In this document: piece after piece, positions 17,975 to 26,180 of the stretch
Numbering within the stretch: the stretch's first letter is position 1
Layout: each line of letters opens with the position of its first letter
NCBI RefSeq assembly: GCF_000418365.1
Contig: NC_021663.1
Location: 1,984,001-2,048,000 of the forward strand
Source of the DNA: Corynebacterium terpenotabidum Y-11
GTDB lineage: Bacteria > Actinomycetota > Actinomycetes > Mycobacteriales > Mycobacteriaceae
Direction: 5' to 3'
DNA: 64,000 bases
Made by a program: the position numbers and the translations under genes
Notes under the pieces: model-generated
The model's input: the letters and a program-made list of their open reading frames with translations, nothing else
Told to the model about the DNA's origin: nothing
The model's database searches: none

Positions 17975-19339
17975 ATGGACAGCAGCCGACCGACGTTCCG
18001 GAGTCTGGGCGTCGCCGCGGAAATCGTGGACGCCCTGGAAACCGGAGGGATCGACCGGGCATTCGCCATCCAGGAACGCACCCTGCCCCTCGCCCTGGTC
18101 GGCAAGGACCTCATCGGCCAGGCCCGGACCGGTATGGGAAAGACCCTCGGTTTCGGCATCCCGATGCTCGACCGGCTCTTCGATGACGCCGGCATCACCG
18201 AACTCGACGGCACCGTCCGGGGCCTCGTGGTCGTGCCCACCCGGGAGCTCTGCCTCCAGGTCGCCGAAGACCTCGCCGGGGCCGCTGTCAACCTCACCGC
18301 CCCGGTGGACGCCCCGGCCGGTGACGCCGTCACCCGCCCACTGCGGATCACCGCGATCTACGGGGGCGTCCCCTTCGAGCGACAGACCGCCGCCCTGGCG
18401 GACGGCACCGACCTGGTGGTCGGCACGCCCGGTCGACTGCTCGACCTCTCCCGGCAGAAGCTTTTGGACCTGTCCCACGTCGAGATCCTCGTTCTCGACG
18501 AAGCCGACGAAATGCTCGACCAGGGCTTCCTCGACGACGTCAAGGCGATTATGGCGCAGACCGCCCCGCACCGGCAGACGATGCTGTTCTCGGCGACGAT
18601 GCCCGGACCGATCGTCGCCCTGACCCGCAGTTTCATGGAGCGTCCGGTGCGGGTCCGGGCGGACAACTCCGCCGCCCAGGCGACCCACGCCACCACCCGG
18701 CAGATCGTCTTCCAGTCGCACCGGCTCGACCGGGTGAGCGTCCTCGCCCGGATCCTGCAGACCCCGGGCCGGGGTCGGACGATCGTCTTCGTCCGCACGA
18801 AGCGGCAGGCCGCGATGGTCGCCGAGGACCTCGCCGGACTCGGCTTCCGGGTCGGTGCGGTCCACGGGGACATGCGCCAGAACGACCGGGAGAGGTCCCT
18901 CGACGCTTTCCGGGACGGGTCGGTGGACATCATGGTCGCCACCGACGTCGCCGCCCGCGGTATCGATGTCGAGGACGTCACCCACGTCATCAACTACCAG
19001 GTCCCCGAGGACGACAAGACCTATGTCCACCGCATCGGTCGCACCGGCCGGGCCGGCAACTCCGGCGTTGCCGTCACCCTCGTCGACTGGGACGACCTCA
19101 CCCGGTGGCAGGCCATCGATGATGCCCTGCACCTCGGGCATCCGGACCCGCCGCGCTGGTTCTCCTCCTCGCCCGAGTTCCTCGCCGAGTTCGACCTGCC
19201 GGAGAACATCTCCGACCGGGTGGGTCGGGGGATCCGGGTCCAGGGCTCCGCAGCAGCCACCGCCCCGGCCCGCCGCGAACCGCGGCGTCCCTCCAATCCC
19301 TCCGGGCACTCCGGGCCCTCCGGCCGGTCCCGACAGTGA
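17975..19339 (+). CDS. DEAD-box RNA helicase, RhlE type (Rv3211-like)
   Basis: 454 residues with a complete DEAD-box set: Q motif (AIQERTLPLAL), motif I ARTGMGKT at 50-57, VVVPTRELCLQV, TPGRLLD, motif II LDEADEM, motif III SAT, motif V ATDVAARGID and motif VI HRIGRTGRAG. It remodels RNA, likely in ribosome assembly or mRNA turnover. The C-terminus ends in a short Pro/Ser/Gly-rich tail (SGHSGPSGRS) that may bind RNA. It overlaps the next gene by GTGA, so the two are translationally coupled, matching Rv3211-Rv3212. Confidence 0.9.
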   Translation: MDSSRPTFRSLGVAAEIVDALETGGIDRAFAIQERTLPLALVGKDLIGQARTGMGKTLGFGIPMLDRLFDDAGITELDGTVRGLVVVPTRELCLQVAEDLAGAAVNLTAPVDAPAGDAVTRPLRITAIYGGVPFERQTAALADGTDLVVGTPGRLLDLSRQKLLDLSHVEILVLDEADEMLDQGFLDDVKAIMAQTAPHRQTMLFSATMPGPIVALTRSFMERPVRVRADNSAAQATHATTRQIVFQSHRLDRVSVLARILQTPGRGRTIVFVRTKRQAAMVAEDLAGLGFRVGAVHGDMRQNDRERSLDAFRDGSVDIMVATDVAARGIDVEDVTHVINYQVPEDDKTYVHRIGRTGRAGNSGVAVTLVDWDDLTRWQAIDDALHLGHPDPPRWFSSSPEFLAEFDLPENISDRVGRGIRVQGSAAATAPARREPRRPSNPSGHSGPSGRSRQ

Positions 19340-20619
19340 ACCGACGCGACCGACCGGAACGCCGCACCCGGACTGACCTCATCGTCACTGCGGGCTTGAC
19401 GGCTGCCGCGCTGTGCGTCGCCGGCGGCACCTGGCTGTACTCCGACGCCCGCGGCACCGACCACACCGTCGCCTCCGCCGGTGACGCCATCGCCCCGACC
19501 AACTCCGACGAGGTCGGCGTCCCCACCGGCGTGACCGAAACCTGGACGACCACCACCGACCCCGCGATCACCCCGGAACCGCTGACCATGGACGGGGCCG
19601 TGATCCGCAGCGACGCCCACGGCATCACCGCGCTCGATGCCTCCGACGGCCACGAGGTGTGGACCTACCACCGCGACCTCGACCTCTGCGGGCTCACCGG
19701 TAGCTGGTCCCGGGTCGTCGCCGTCTACGACGGCCCCAAGGGCTGCGGGGACGCCACCAGTTTCGCGGTATCCACCGGACGCTACGTCGACACCCGTTCG
19801 GCACTGGCCGCCGACACGGTCACGACGTTCCGGTCCCTCGACCACGTCGGTCTGCTCAGCACCGACCGGGTGGAACTGTGGCGCTCCGACCTGGTCCGCA
19901 CCGTGGAGATCGGGCAGTCGGAGATCCCGGCCCTCGTGGACGCCCAGCCGACCGCCGACTGCAGCTACAGTTCCGCCCTGACCCGCAAGCAGGTCCTCGC
20001 CGTGGCGATGGACTGCCCCGGCGCCGAGGACGGTGACCGGACAGTCATCCTGTTCAACGCCGACCCGGAGGACGCGTCCGAGCCGGAAGTCGACCACGAG
20101 TTCGCCGTCCCGTCCGGTTCCGAGCTTGTCGCCGTCGGGCAGGACGCCGCCCTGATCTACGTCCCCGGCAACGGGGAGCGTGCCGAAGACGCCGACGACG
20201 AGGAAGGGTCCCGCTTCCAGGTCCTGCGCACCGACGGCACCTTCGAGCAGTACCCTGCCGACCCCTCATCGCTGCTGCCGCGGGCGTCCGATGTGGACCT
20301 GTTCATCCCACAGACCGCCGACCTGCCGCATCACATGACCTGGTTCGACGGGGAGCAGGTGGTGGCGTTCGGGCCAACGGACCTCGACCCCCGGTTCTCA
20401 GTACCGGCACTGGGGACGGGCGCGGCGATGGGCGGACGCCTCCTCCTGCCGGTGGACGGTGGCATCGCCGTGGTCGACTGGTCCGACGGACACATCGAGA
20501 ACGTCCTGCCCGTCGACCGTGGGGACTGGACCGGACCGGTGACGCTGCGGGTACAGGGCACGACGGTCATCGAACAACGCGGTGCCGACCTGGTCGGGCT
20601 GACCGCCCAGTTCGCATGA
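19336..20619 (+). CDS. Membrane-anchored PQQ/beta-propeller-like protein (Rv3212-type)
   Basis: 427 residues. A basic N-terminus (NRRDRPERRTR) and a membrane segment at about 15-33 are followed by an extracytoplasmic region. This region has PQQ-like repeat features (GITALDASDGHEVWTYHRD, GGIAVVDWSDGHIENVL), suggesting a small beta-propeller. GTG start at 19336 within the stop of the helicase gene. Syntenic with Rv3212, which is also uncharacterised. Possibly an envelope scaffold; no enzymatic residues are evident. Convergent with the small membrane protein at 20624, only 4 nt away. Confidence 0.7.
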   Translation: MNRRDRPERRTRTDLIVTAGLTAAALCVAGGTWLYSDARGTDHTVASAGDAIAPTNSDEVGVPTGVTETWTTTTDPAITPEPLTMDGAVIRSDAHGITALDASDGHEVWTYHRDLDLCGLTGSWSRVVAVYDGPKGCGDATSFAVSTGRYVDTRSALAADTVTTFRSLDHVGLLSTDRVELWRSDLVRTVEIGQSEIPALVDAQPTADCSYSSALTRKQVLAVAMDCPGAEDGDRTVILFNADPEDASEPEVDHEFAVPSGSELVAVGQDAALIYVPGNGERAEDADDEEGSRFQVLRTDGTFEQYPADPSSLLPRASDVDLFIPQTADLPHHMTWFDGEQVVAFGPTDLDPRFSVPALGTGAAMGGRLLLPVDGGIAVVDWSDGHIENVLPVDRGDWTGPVTLRVQGTTVIEQRGADLVGLTAQFA

Positions 20620-20623
20620 CGCC

Positions 20624-21064
20624 TCAGCTGTCGTAGCGCTTCGCCGCCCAGTCGACAGCGGAGGAGTTGAACAGCAGACCCATACCGACGACGCCGATGA
20701 TCACGGTGGGGAGGCCGAGGTCAATGCGTCCCGAGCTGAACATGTACACCGAGACCAGCACGAGGATCATATTGGTCATGGCCACCGGACCGCGTCCCCA
20801 GCGTCGACCCTGGGTGAGGAACCAGCCGGCCAGGGCAATGATCCCGCCGAAGAAGGCGAACCAGGCGGCGGTCCCGTAGCCGCTGATCGCAGCGTCCGGG
20901 TCGTCGACGCCGCCGAGTTCCCGGACGATCATGATGACGGCCACGATCACCCCGAGTCCGCCCTCGATCATCCCCAGCCATCCGGCGTAACGGATACTCG
21001 GCGGGAGGATGAGGGGGTTGTCGTCCTGCGTGTCACGCGGGACCCTGCGATCGTCGGCACTCAT
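20624..21064 (-). CDS. Small four-helix integral membrane protein, unknown function
   Basis: 146 residues. A cytoplasmic polar N-terminus of about 25 residues is followed by four predicted membrane segments (around GMIEGGLGVIVAVIMIV, AAWFAFFGGIIALAGWFL, MTNMILVLVSVYMF and LPTVIIGVVGMGLLF), ending with the polar WAAKRYDS. It resembles small hypothetical membrane proteins of corynebacteria. ATG 21064 has GGAGG upstream and also a TAGGAT box 8 nt before it. No function can be inferred. Confidence 0.72.
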   Translation of the reverse strand: MSADDRRVPRDTQDDNPLILPPSIRYAGWLGMIEGGLGVIVAVIMIVRELGGVDDPDAAISGYGTAAWFAFFGGIIALAGWFLTQGRRWGRGPVAMTNMILVLVSVYMFSSGRIDLGLPTVIIGVVGMGLLFNSSAVDWAAKRYDS

Positions 21065-21072
21065 GACCTCCG

Positions 21073-21078
21073 ATCCTA
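21073..21078 (-). promoter_or_regulatory. -10 box TAGGAT upstream of the small membrane protein
   Basis: TAGGAT on the minus strand lies 8 nt before ATG 21064; GGAGG lies between, so translation may use either mode. Confidence 0.4.
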
Positions 21079-21187
21079 GCGGGGGCGGAGGCCACCGGGA
21101 GAACCCGCGGCAACGGCGGGAGCCCCCTGACCGTGGACAAGTCGGTCTGTTATCCCAGCCTTACCCGATCGACCAAATCAAAACACT

Positions 21188-21203
21188 GTGATCTGGAGCA
21201 CTC
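21188..21203 (+). promoter_or_regulatory. Candidate CRP/GlxR-like site upstream of whcE
   Basis: TGTGATCTGGAGCACT: perfect left half TGTGA, imperfect right half (GCACT for TCACA). The whcE orthologue whiB1 is CRP-controlled in M. tuberculosis, which makes the position meaningful, but the right half is weak. Confidence 0.35.
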
Positions 21204-21231
21204 TTTTCCATTCACCCCTAGCGAAGCTCCG

Positions 21232-21260
21232 GAATCCATGTCATGATCTTCTTCGTAACA
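21232..21260 (+). promoter_or_regulatory. Candidate SigH-type promoter of whcE
   Basis: GGAAT at 21232-21236 and CGTAAC at 21255-21260, with 20 nt between GGAA and GTA. SigH promoters have GGAA-N18-20-GTT, so the -10 part has one mismatch. whcE is in the SigH regulon of C. glutamicum. Confidence 0.4.
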
Positions 21261-21277
21261 GCGAGAGGGCCTGCAGG

Positions 21278-21293
21278 TTACACCCCGGTTAAC
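21278..21293 (+). promoter_or_regulatory. Candidate MtrA box (GTTAC-N6-GTTAA)
   Basis: Direct repeat with 11-nt period; on the other strand TTAAC-N6-GTAAC, one mismatch from the actinobacterial MtrA consensus of tandem GTAAC. Consensus match only. Confidence 0.35.
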
Positions 21294-21507
21294 GACCGAG
21301 GTCCCTCCCCCCTCTGCTCACGGCACCAGAGCCGGTGAACCTTCCACCGTCTCAGCCCCACCACTGTACACACCCACTGACGACCACAGACCGGTCACTG
21401 ACGCCCGGGCGACCTCCCTCGCCCGGTACCCGACCGGGGACTCCGCAACCGCACCGCACGCCCTGCACCAACTGCAGACACCGACCCCCTTCAAGGAGAA
21501 GATCACC

Positions 21508-21768
21508 ATGGACTGGCGCCACGAAGCAATCTGCCGCACCGAAGACCCGGAGCTGTTCTTCCCGGTCGGCAACTCGGGCCCCGCCCTCGCCCAGATCGCC
21601 AAGGCGAAGCTGGTCTGCAACAAGTGCCCGGTCACCCACGACTGCCTCGCCTGGGCCATCTCCTCCGGTCAGGACGCCGGCGTCTGGGGCGGCATGAGCG
21701 AGGACGAGCGTCGCGCCCTCAAGCGTCGCAACAACCGCGGTCGCTCCCGCACCCGCGTCACCGTTTAG
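21508..21768 (+). CDS. whcE: WhiB-family iron-sulfur transcriptional regulator WhcE (WhiB1 type)
   Basis: 86 residues. The four cluster ligands are visible: Cys9 (AICRT) and the CNKCPVTHDC set, i.e. C-x29-C-x2-C-x5-C, followed by the WhiB turn GVWGGMSEDER and a basic, Arg-rich C-terminus for DNA contact. WhiB1/WhcE binds a [4Fe-4S] cluster, interacts with SigA region 4 and responds to redox or nitric oxide stress. AAGGAG lies 9 nt before the ATG. Its position next to rshA-sigH matches C. glutamicum whcE, which is SigH-dependent. It is preceded by a long non-coding region with several candidate sites. Confidence 0.93.
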   Translation: MDWRHEAICRTEDPELFFPVGNSGPALAQIAKAKLVCNKCPVTHDCLAWAISSGQDAGVWGGMSEDERRALKRRNNRGRSRTRVTV

Positions 21769-21788
21769 GAAGTCTTCCGGCACCCCGG

Positions 21789-21794
21789 TACACT
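21789..21794 (+). promoter_or_regulatory. Candidate -10 box TACACT for the bL37 gene
   Basis: TACACT lies about 65 nt upstream of the bL37 ATG, between whcE and the small gene. The -35 is not clear. A weak CCCCG/CGGGG hairpin (21810-21829) lies in the presumed leader. Confidence 0.35.
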
Positions 21795-21859
21795 GGGGCA
21801 GTTGAAAAACCCCGGGAGTGTTTTCGGGGAGACCCGTCGAGACATTTTTAGGAGTGACC

Positions 21860-21934
21860 ATGAGCAAGCGTGGCCGTAAGCGCAAGGACCGTCGCAAGAA
21901 GGGCGCCAACCACGGGAAGCGCCCGAACGCCTGA
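21860..21934 (+). CDS. Ribosomal protein bL37 (24-residue basic protein)
   Basis: A 24-codon gene encoding a highly basic peptide beginning MSKRGRKRKDRRKK and ending HGKRPNA. This is the actinobacterial small ribosomal protein bL37 (AURKAIP1/COX24-like), first placed by structure on the mycobacterial large subunit. It is easily missed because of its size. TAGGAG lies just upstream (21850-21854), and a very strong terminator follows 16 nt after the stop. Codons are typical of highly expressed genes (CGT/CGC, AAG). Located between whcE and rshA. Confidence 0.88.
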   Translation: MSKRGRKRKDRRKKGANHGKRPNA

Positions 21935-21950
21935 TCCGCGTTCGACACCG

Positions 21951-21989
21951 AAGGCCCGGGCCGGAGAATTGTTCTCCGGCCCGGGCCTT
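21951..21989 (+). terminator. Strong intrinsic terminator after bL37
   Basis: Perfect 18-bp stem: AAGGCCCGGGCCGGAGAA (21951-21968), loop TTG, and its exact complement (21972-21989), followed by TCCTTATT. It separates the bL37 transcript from the convergent sigH-rshA operon. Confidence 0.9.
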
Positions 21990-22011
21990 TCCTTATTCCG
22001 TGGGTCTTGCC

Positions 22012-22353
22012 TCAGTCGCGTCTGGCGCGCACCTCGGTCACCCGGGTCACCTGTGAGAAGGTGGTCGCACCGGTACCGTCGACGGTCTGCTGCACCGTGG
22101 TGGTCCGCAGCGCACTGACGATCCTGCCTTTGAGGTCGGCGGGGGCCGAGTCGCAGCACCGTGCCCGCAACAGCTGCCGCACCTGCTGCTCGATCCCGAG
22201 CTGTTCCAGGCACGACGGACAGTCCCGCACATGCTCGGCCAGCCGCACCCGCAGCTTCTCATCGCATCCGCCGTCGACATACTCGTAGAGCACGTCCACC
22301 AGCTCCTCACAGGAGGAATGTGCTGCCCCCCGGGGATTCTGCATCTCAGTCAT
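22012..22353 (-). CDS. rshA: Anti-sigma factor RshA (zinc anti-sigma, redox-sensing)
   Basis: 113 residues. Contains the ZAS motif EHVRDCPSC (His-x3-Cys-x2-Cys), with an upstream Cys near HSSCEEL and a CC pair further on. RshA binds SigH and releases it when the thiols are oxidised. It starts 7 nt after the sigH stop, a typical co-transcribed sigma/anti-sigma pair. The C-terminal 30 residues are polar. Length and context match corynebacterial RshA. Confidence 0.92.
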   Translation of the reverse strand: MTEMQNPRGAAHSSCEELVDVLYEYVDGGCDEKLRVRLAEHVRDCPSCLEQLGIEQQVRQLLRARCCDSAPADLKGRIVSALRTTTVQQTVDGTGATTFSQVTRVTEVRARRD

Positions 22354-22360
22354 CGTCGCA

Positions 22361-23017
22361 TCACGCCTTCGTCGCCGCCGCAGCGGACTTCTTCTGTGTG
22401 CCGGAATCCTGCACCGTGCCTGCCGGAGTCAGCCCAATCCCCTGTTCCGCCGCCACGTCCTTCAACTTCGTCCGCAGCTGCTTGCGTCCCCGGTGCAGCC
22501 GACTCATCACCGTACCGATCGGGGTACCCATGATCTCGGCGATCTCCTTGTACGGCAGATCCTCCACATCGGCGTAGTACACGACCATGCGGTAGTCATC
22601 GGAGAGCTCCATGAGCGCGTCCCGGATCCGGGAATCGGGGATCCGCTGCAACGCCTCGATCTCGGCCGAACGCAGTCCGGTCGAGTCATGGGACGCCACA
22701 TCTGCCAGCTGCCAGTCGGTCACCGTCTCGTCGGAAGTCTCCTTCGGACGACGCTGCGCCTTGCGGTACTGGTTGATGTAGGTGTTCGTGAGGATCCGGT
22801 ACATCCACGCCTTGAGGTTGGTGCCCGGCCGGTAGGAATCGAACGCCTGATAGGCCTTCATGTACGTATCCTGCACCAGATCCTGGGCGTCCGCCGGATT
22901 CCGGGTCATACCCAGGGCAGCGCCGTAGAGCTGGTCGAGCAGGGGCAGGGCGTCCGACTCGAAGCGGGCGAGCAGTTGCTCGTCGCTGTCCTCGGTACGC
23001 TTCACGGTCTCAGTCAT
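22361..23017 (-). CDS. sigH: ECF RNA polymerase sigma factor SigH
   Basis: 218 residues. Region 2 ([19 protein letters not shown], then [17 protein letters not shown] and [19 protein letters not shown]) and region 4 ([41 protein letters not shown]) are complete. SigH drives the heat and thiol-oxidative stress response (thioredoxin, clp, whcE) in corynebacteria and mycobacteria. First gene of sigH-rshA. ATG 23017 has GAGGAG upstream. The promoter must lie in the 37-bp gap or inside the SRAP gene; I found no convincing match. Confidence 0.94.
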   Translation of the reverse strand: MTETVKRTEDSDEQLLARFESDALPLLDQLYGAALGMTRNPADAQDLVQDTYMKAYQAFDSYRPGTNLKAWMYRILTNTYINQYRKAQRRPKETSDETVTDWQLADVASHDSTGLRSAEIEALQRIPDSRIRDALMELSDDYRMVVYYADVEDLPYKEIAEIMGTPIGTVMSRLHRGRKQLRTKLKDVAAEQGIGLTPAGTVQDSGTQKKSAAAATKA

Positions 23018-23054
23018 GGCTCCTCTGAATGATCAACGGTGTGGTGGGGCGGGC

Positions 23055-23711
23055 TTATTCCCCCATCGTATCCCCCCAGAGTTCCGGCCCGTCCACCGCG
23101 ACATTCCCCACCCGTCGGTCCACCTCCCGGGTCCCTAGTCCGACCAACACCTCCTCCGGCGGCACGGAGGATGCCACCGCACGCAACGTCTCCCCGTCAC
23201 CATCGAGCCAGGCCATGGCGTCCTCCCCGAGCACCCGGGGCATCCGGTCGTGCAACCACGCCACCGGTCCGGCCGACGCCGACGTCACCACGGTGGCACG
23301 CAGGTCACCCCCGTCATCCGGCCGCACCAACCCGGCGACGACCAGTGTCCCTCCCCCGGTGACCAGGTACGGACGCTTCTCTTTCCCCACCCCGCTCCAC
23401 TCGTACCAGCCGTCCATGACCACCAGCGCAGGTTCCGCCCCGCGGAAGGACGCCTTGTCGAAGACGGTCTCCCCACGGGCGTTGAACAGCACCGTGCCCG
23501 GTTTCCACGGGGCGGGGAATCCCCAGGTCGCCGGGCCGAGAACGAGGCGTCCGGCACGACGCCGGACCACGGCGGTCCGATGGGTCGGGGCGATGTTCCA
23601 ACTGGGACGCCACCACTCCCCCGGCAGCGCCGTGACCTCCTCGCCGCATCGCCCGGACAGGTCGGCGAGGAGGGTCTCGGTAGCGGTGAACAGGACGTAG
23701 CGGCCGCACAT
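23055..23711 (-). CDS. SRAP / SOS response-associated peptidase family protein (YedK/HMCES type)
   Basis: 218 residues. Begins MCGRY, so that Cys2 becomes the N-terminal catalytic residue after Met removal. Conserved WNIAPTHRTAVV, NARGETVFDKASFRGAEPALVVMDGWYEW (in parts) and the active-site His in WLHDRMP are present. The family forms a covalent thiazolidine link to abasic sites in single-stranded DNA and protects them. The start at 23711 lies 7 nt after TAGTTT, so a leaderless mRNA is likely. Divergent from aroA; matches Rv3226c. Confidence 0.93.
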   Translation of the reverse strand: MCGRYVLFTATETLLADLSGRCGEEVTALPGEWWRPSWNIAPTHRTAVVRRRAGRLVLGPATWGFPAPWKPGTVLFNARGETVFDKASFRGAEPALVVMDGWYEWSGVGKEKRPYLVTGGGTLVVAGLVRPDDGGDLRATVVTSASAGPVAWLHDRMPRVLGEDAMAWLDGDGETLRAVASSVPPEEVLVGLGTREVDRRVGNVAVDGPELWGDTMGE

Positions 23712-23718
23712 GGCCCCC

Positions 23719-23724
23719 AAACTA
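23719..23724 (-). promoter_or_regulatory. -10 box TAGTTT, leaderless-type promoter of the SRAP gene
   Basis: Ends 7 nt before ATG 23711 on the minus strand; no ribosome binding site is present. Confidence 0.5.
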
Positions 23725-23768
23725 CCCTGTCCTCGCCGTGAGGCGGTCTGTCGTGGGAGACTGGACAC

Positions 23769-25052
23769 ATGACCGCCACGCCCTGGGCCGCACCATTCGC
23801 CCCCTCCCCCGTCTCCGCCACCGTATCCGTGCCCGGATCGAAGTCGATCACGAACCGGGCCCTGCTGCTGTCCGCACTTGCCGAGGGTCCCTCGGAGATC
23901 ACCGGCGCCCTGCGCAGCCGGGACACCCGCCTCATGGCGGACGCGCTGCGGGCTCTCGGCACCATCATCGTCAATGACGGCGACAATGTCTCCGTCATCC
24001 CCGGTGACCTGCACGGCGGTGAGGTGAACTGTGGACTGGCCGGCACGGTGCTGCGGTTCCTTCCGCCGGTCGCCGCCCTGGCGGACGGTGAAGTGTGGTT
24101 CCGTGGGGACCATGAGGCCCAGGCCCGGCCGATGGGCACCACCCTGGAATCCCTGCGGGCCCTCGGTGCGGAGATCCTCGACACGGGCAATGCCGAGGCA
24201 CCGTTGCCCTTCGGCGTCGTCGGCCACGGCGGGCTCCGTGGCGGGGAGGTGCACATCGACGCCTCAGCGTCCTCCCAGTTCGTCTCGGGTCTGCTGTTGG
24301 CCGGGCCACGGTTCGAACAGGGCGTGACGGTGGTGCACACCGGTGGCGCAGTGCCGAGCCAACCGCACATTGAGATGACAGTGGAGATGCTGCGTGCGGC
24401 CGGGGTGACCGTGGACGTCAGTTTCAACCGGTGGACGGTGCACCCGGGGCCGGTGGCGGGGCGACACTGGACGGTGGAGCCGGACCTGTCCAACGCCACG
24501 CCGTTCCTCGCCGCTGCCGCGGTGACCGGAGGCGAGGTGAGGGTGCGGGACTGGCCGCTGACCACCACCCAGCCGGGCGACCAGTTCCGCACGATCCTCG
24601 AGGACATGGGCGCCACGGTCGAGCACGACCAGCACACCGGTGTGCTCACCGTCCGCGGTGTGACGGGCGGCCATCTGCAGGCGATCACCTGGGACATGCA
24701 CGACATCGGCGAGCTGACCCCGACCGTCGCCGCCCTGTGCGCGCTCGCGGGAGGACGCAGCCACCTCTACGGCATCGCTCATCTGCGCGGTCACGAGACC
24801 GACCGGCTGGCAGCGTTGGAGGCTGAGCTCACCGGACTGGGCTGCGGGGTCACGCAGACCGCCGACGGCCTGATCATCGACCCGGCCCCACTGCACGGCG
24901 GACGGTGGCACACCTACGCCGACCACCGGATGGCCACCGCGGGGGCGATCCTCGGCCTGGTCATCCCGGATGTGGAAGTGGAGGACATCACCACCACGAC
25001 GAAAACCCTGCCGGACTTCGAGACCCGCTGGTCGCAGATGGTGGGGGCCTAG
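23769..25052 (+). CDS. aroA: 3-phosphoshikimate 1-carboxyvinyltransferase (EPSP synthase)
   Basis: 427 residues. Two-lobed EPSP synthase motifs in order: [19 protein letters not shown] (substrate lysine), [80 protein letters not shown] and [12 protein letters not shown]. Catalyses transfer of enolpyruvate from PEP to shikimate-3-phosphate in aromatic amino acid synthesis. The 'GDQF' and 'AGTVLRF' versions are typical of actinobacterial enzymes. GGAG about 9 nt upstream supports ATG 23769. Followed by rsgA after 5 nt, as in Rv3227-Rv3228. Confidence 0.96.
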   Translation: MTATPWAAPFAPSPVSATVSVPGSKSITNRALLLSALAEGPSEITGALRSRDTRLMADALRALGTIIVNDGDNVSVIPGDLHGGEVNCGLAGTVLRFLPPVAALADGEVWFRGDHEAQARPMGTTLESLRALGAEILDTGNAEAPLPFGVVGHGGLRGGEVHIDASASSQFVSGLLLAGPRFEQGVTVVHTGGAVPSQPHIEMTVEMLRAAGVTVDVSFNRWTVHPGPVAGRHWTVEPDLSNATPFLAAAAVTGGEVRVRDWPLTTTQPGDQFRTILEDMGATVEHDQHTGVLTVRGVTGGHLQAITWDMHDIGELTPTVAALCALAGGRSHLYGIAHLRGHETDRLAALEAELTGLGCGVTQTADGLIIDPAPLHGGRWHTYADHRMATAGAILGLVIPDVEVEDITTTTKTLPDFETRWSQMVGA

Positions 25053-25057
25053 AACAC

Positions 25058-26086
25058 ATGGCACGGCGCCGGTACGACGAGTCCGATGTGAAGGTCCGCC
25101 CGGGGAAAGGGTCGCGTCCGCGGACGAAGGACCGGCCGACCCACCGGGACGCCGAGACCGGCATGGTGGTGACCAAGGACCGGGGCCGCTGGGGGGTGGT
25201 CATTGACGGGGCGGACGTGGACGCCCCGCCGGCGATCTGCATGCGGGCCCGGGAGATGGGCCGTACCCCCGTCGTCGTGGGTGACCGCGTCGCCGTCGTC
25301 GGTGACTCCTCTGGTCGGGACGGAACGCTGGCCCGGATCGTCCGACTGGAGGAGCGGTCCACGGTCCTGCGCCGCACCGCCGATGACACGGATGCGTACG
25401 AGCGGGTGGTCGTCGCCAACGCCGACCAGCTGCTCATCGTCACTGCGGTCGCCGATCCGCCGCCGCGGTCGGGTTTCGTCGAGCGCGCGTTGATCGCCGC
25501 CTTCGCCGGTGGGCTGACGCCGGTGTTGTGCCTGACGAAATCCGATCTGGCCGATCCGACCGAGTTCGCCGCGGAGTTCGCCGCTCTTGATGTGCGCGTC
25601 ATCGTATGCGGGCGGGAGGACCCACTCGACCCGGTGCGTGATCTGGTGCGTGGTCATCTCACCGCCCTCATCGGCCACTCGGGGGTGGGCAAGTCCACCC
25701 TGGTCAACAGGTTGGTTCCGGACGCCGACCGGGCGACCGGCGTGGTGTCCGGGGTGGGCAAGGGTCGGCACACCTCGACCCAGTCGGTGGCGCTGCGGTT
25801 GCCGGCGGACGGGCCGGACGGGTCGGACGGGGACGCTGGCTGGATCATCGATACGCCCGGCATCCGGAGTTTTGGGCTGGCCCACATCGACCCGGAGACG
25901 GTGATCGGCGTCTTCGAGGATCTGCGGGACCTCATCGAGGACTGCCCGCGGGGTTGCACCCATGCCGGGCCGCCGGCGGATCCGGAGTGCGCACTGGACA
26001 CTCTCACCGGGCCGAGTGCCCGGCGGGTCGCCGCGGTGCGGGTGCTGCTGGAGGCGCTGCGGTCGAACAACGAGTGGGATATGTGA
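25058..26086 (+). CDS. rsgA: Ribosome small subunit-dependent GTPase A
   Basis: 342 residues. N-terminal OB-fold, then the circularly permuted GTPase order: G4 LTKSD, G5-like region, G1 GHSGVGKST, G2 GRHTST and G3 DTPG. A C-terminal zinc knuckle with CPRGCTH and a later Cys (PECAL) follows. RsgA checks late 30S subunit maturation and releases assembly factors. It sits 5 nt after aroA. The very basic N-terminus (ARRRYDESDVKVRPGKGSRPRTK) is usual for actinobacterial members. Confidence 0.95.
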   Translation: MARRRYDESDVKVRPGKGSRPRTKDRPTHRDAETGMVVTKDRGRWGVVIDGADVDAPPAICMRAREMGRTPVVVGDRVAVVGDSSGRDGTLARIVRLEERSTVLRRTADDTDAYERVVVANADQLLIVTAVADPPPRSGFVERALIAAFAGGLTPVLCLTKSDLADPTEFAAEFAALDVRVIVCGREDPLDPVRDLVRGHLTALIGHSGVGKSTLVNRLVPDADRATGVVSGVGKGRHTSTQSVALRLPADGPDGSDGDAGWIIDTPGIRSFGLAHIDPETVIGVFEDLRDLIEDCPRGCTHAGPPADPECALDTLTGPSARRVAAVRVLLEALRSNNEWDM

Positions 26087-26125
26087 CCGGCAGCGTCTTC
26101 GCCATCGGGCGGAGCCTGCCCGGAA

Positions 26126-26154
26126 TAGAATTTCTTTCATCAAAAGTGCGAAAG
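26126..26154 (+). promoter_or_regulatory. furA promoter with candidate FurA operator
   Basis: -10 TAGAAT at 26126-26131 is followed at the expected start point by the inverted repeat CTTTC (26134-26138) / GAAAG (26150-26154) in an AT-rich stretch. An operator here would let FurA repress its own operon. The strong ribosome binding site AAGGAG lies further down, before ATG 26181. Confidence 0.5.
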
Positions 26155-26180
26155 TCTCCAAAGTGGTGTACAAAGGAGTT

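Larger units (their letters stand above)
21065..21507. other. 443-bp intergenic region between divergent membrane protein and whcE
   Basis: No protein-coding signal. From left to right it holds a TAGGAT box for the leftward gene (21073-21078), a 5-bp hairpin CCCGC/GCGGG (21104-21120), a CRP/GlxR-like site (21188), a SigH-like promoter (21232-21260) and an MtrA-like repeat (21278). A long leader of over 200 nt to whcE follows. No riboswitch class was recognised. Confidence 0.5.

Noticed and set aside
23080-23085. GGAACT as SigH promoter for sigH
   Set aside because: No matching GTT -10 element at 18-20 nt; left as unproven.
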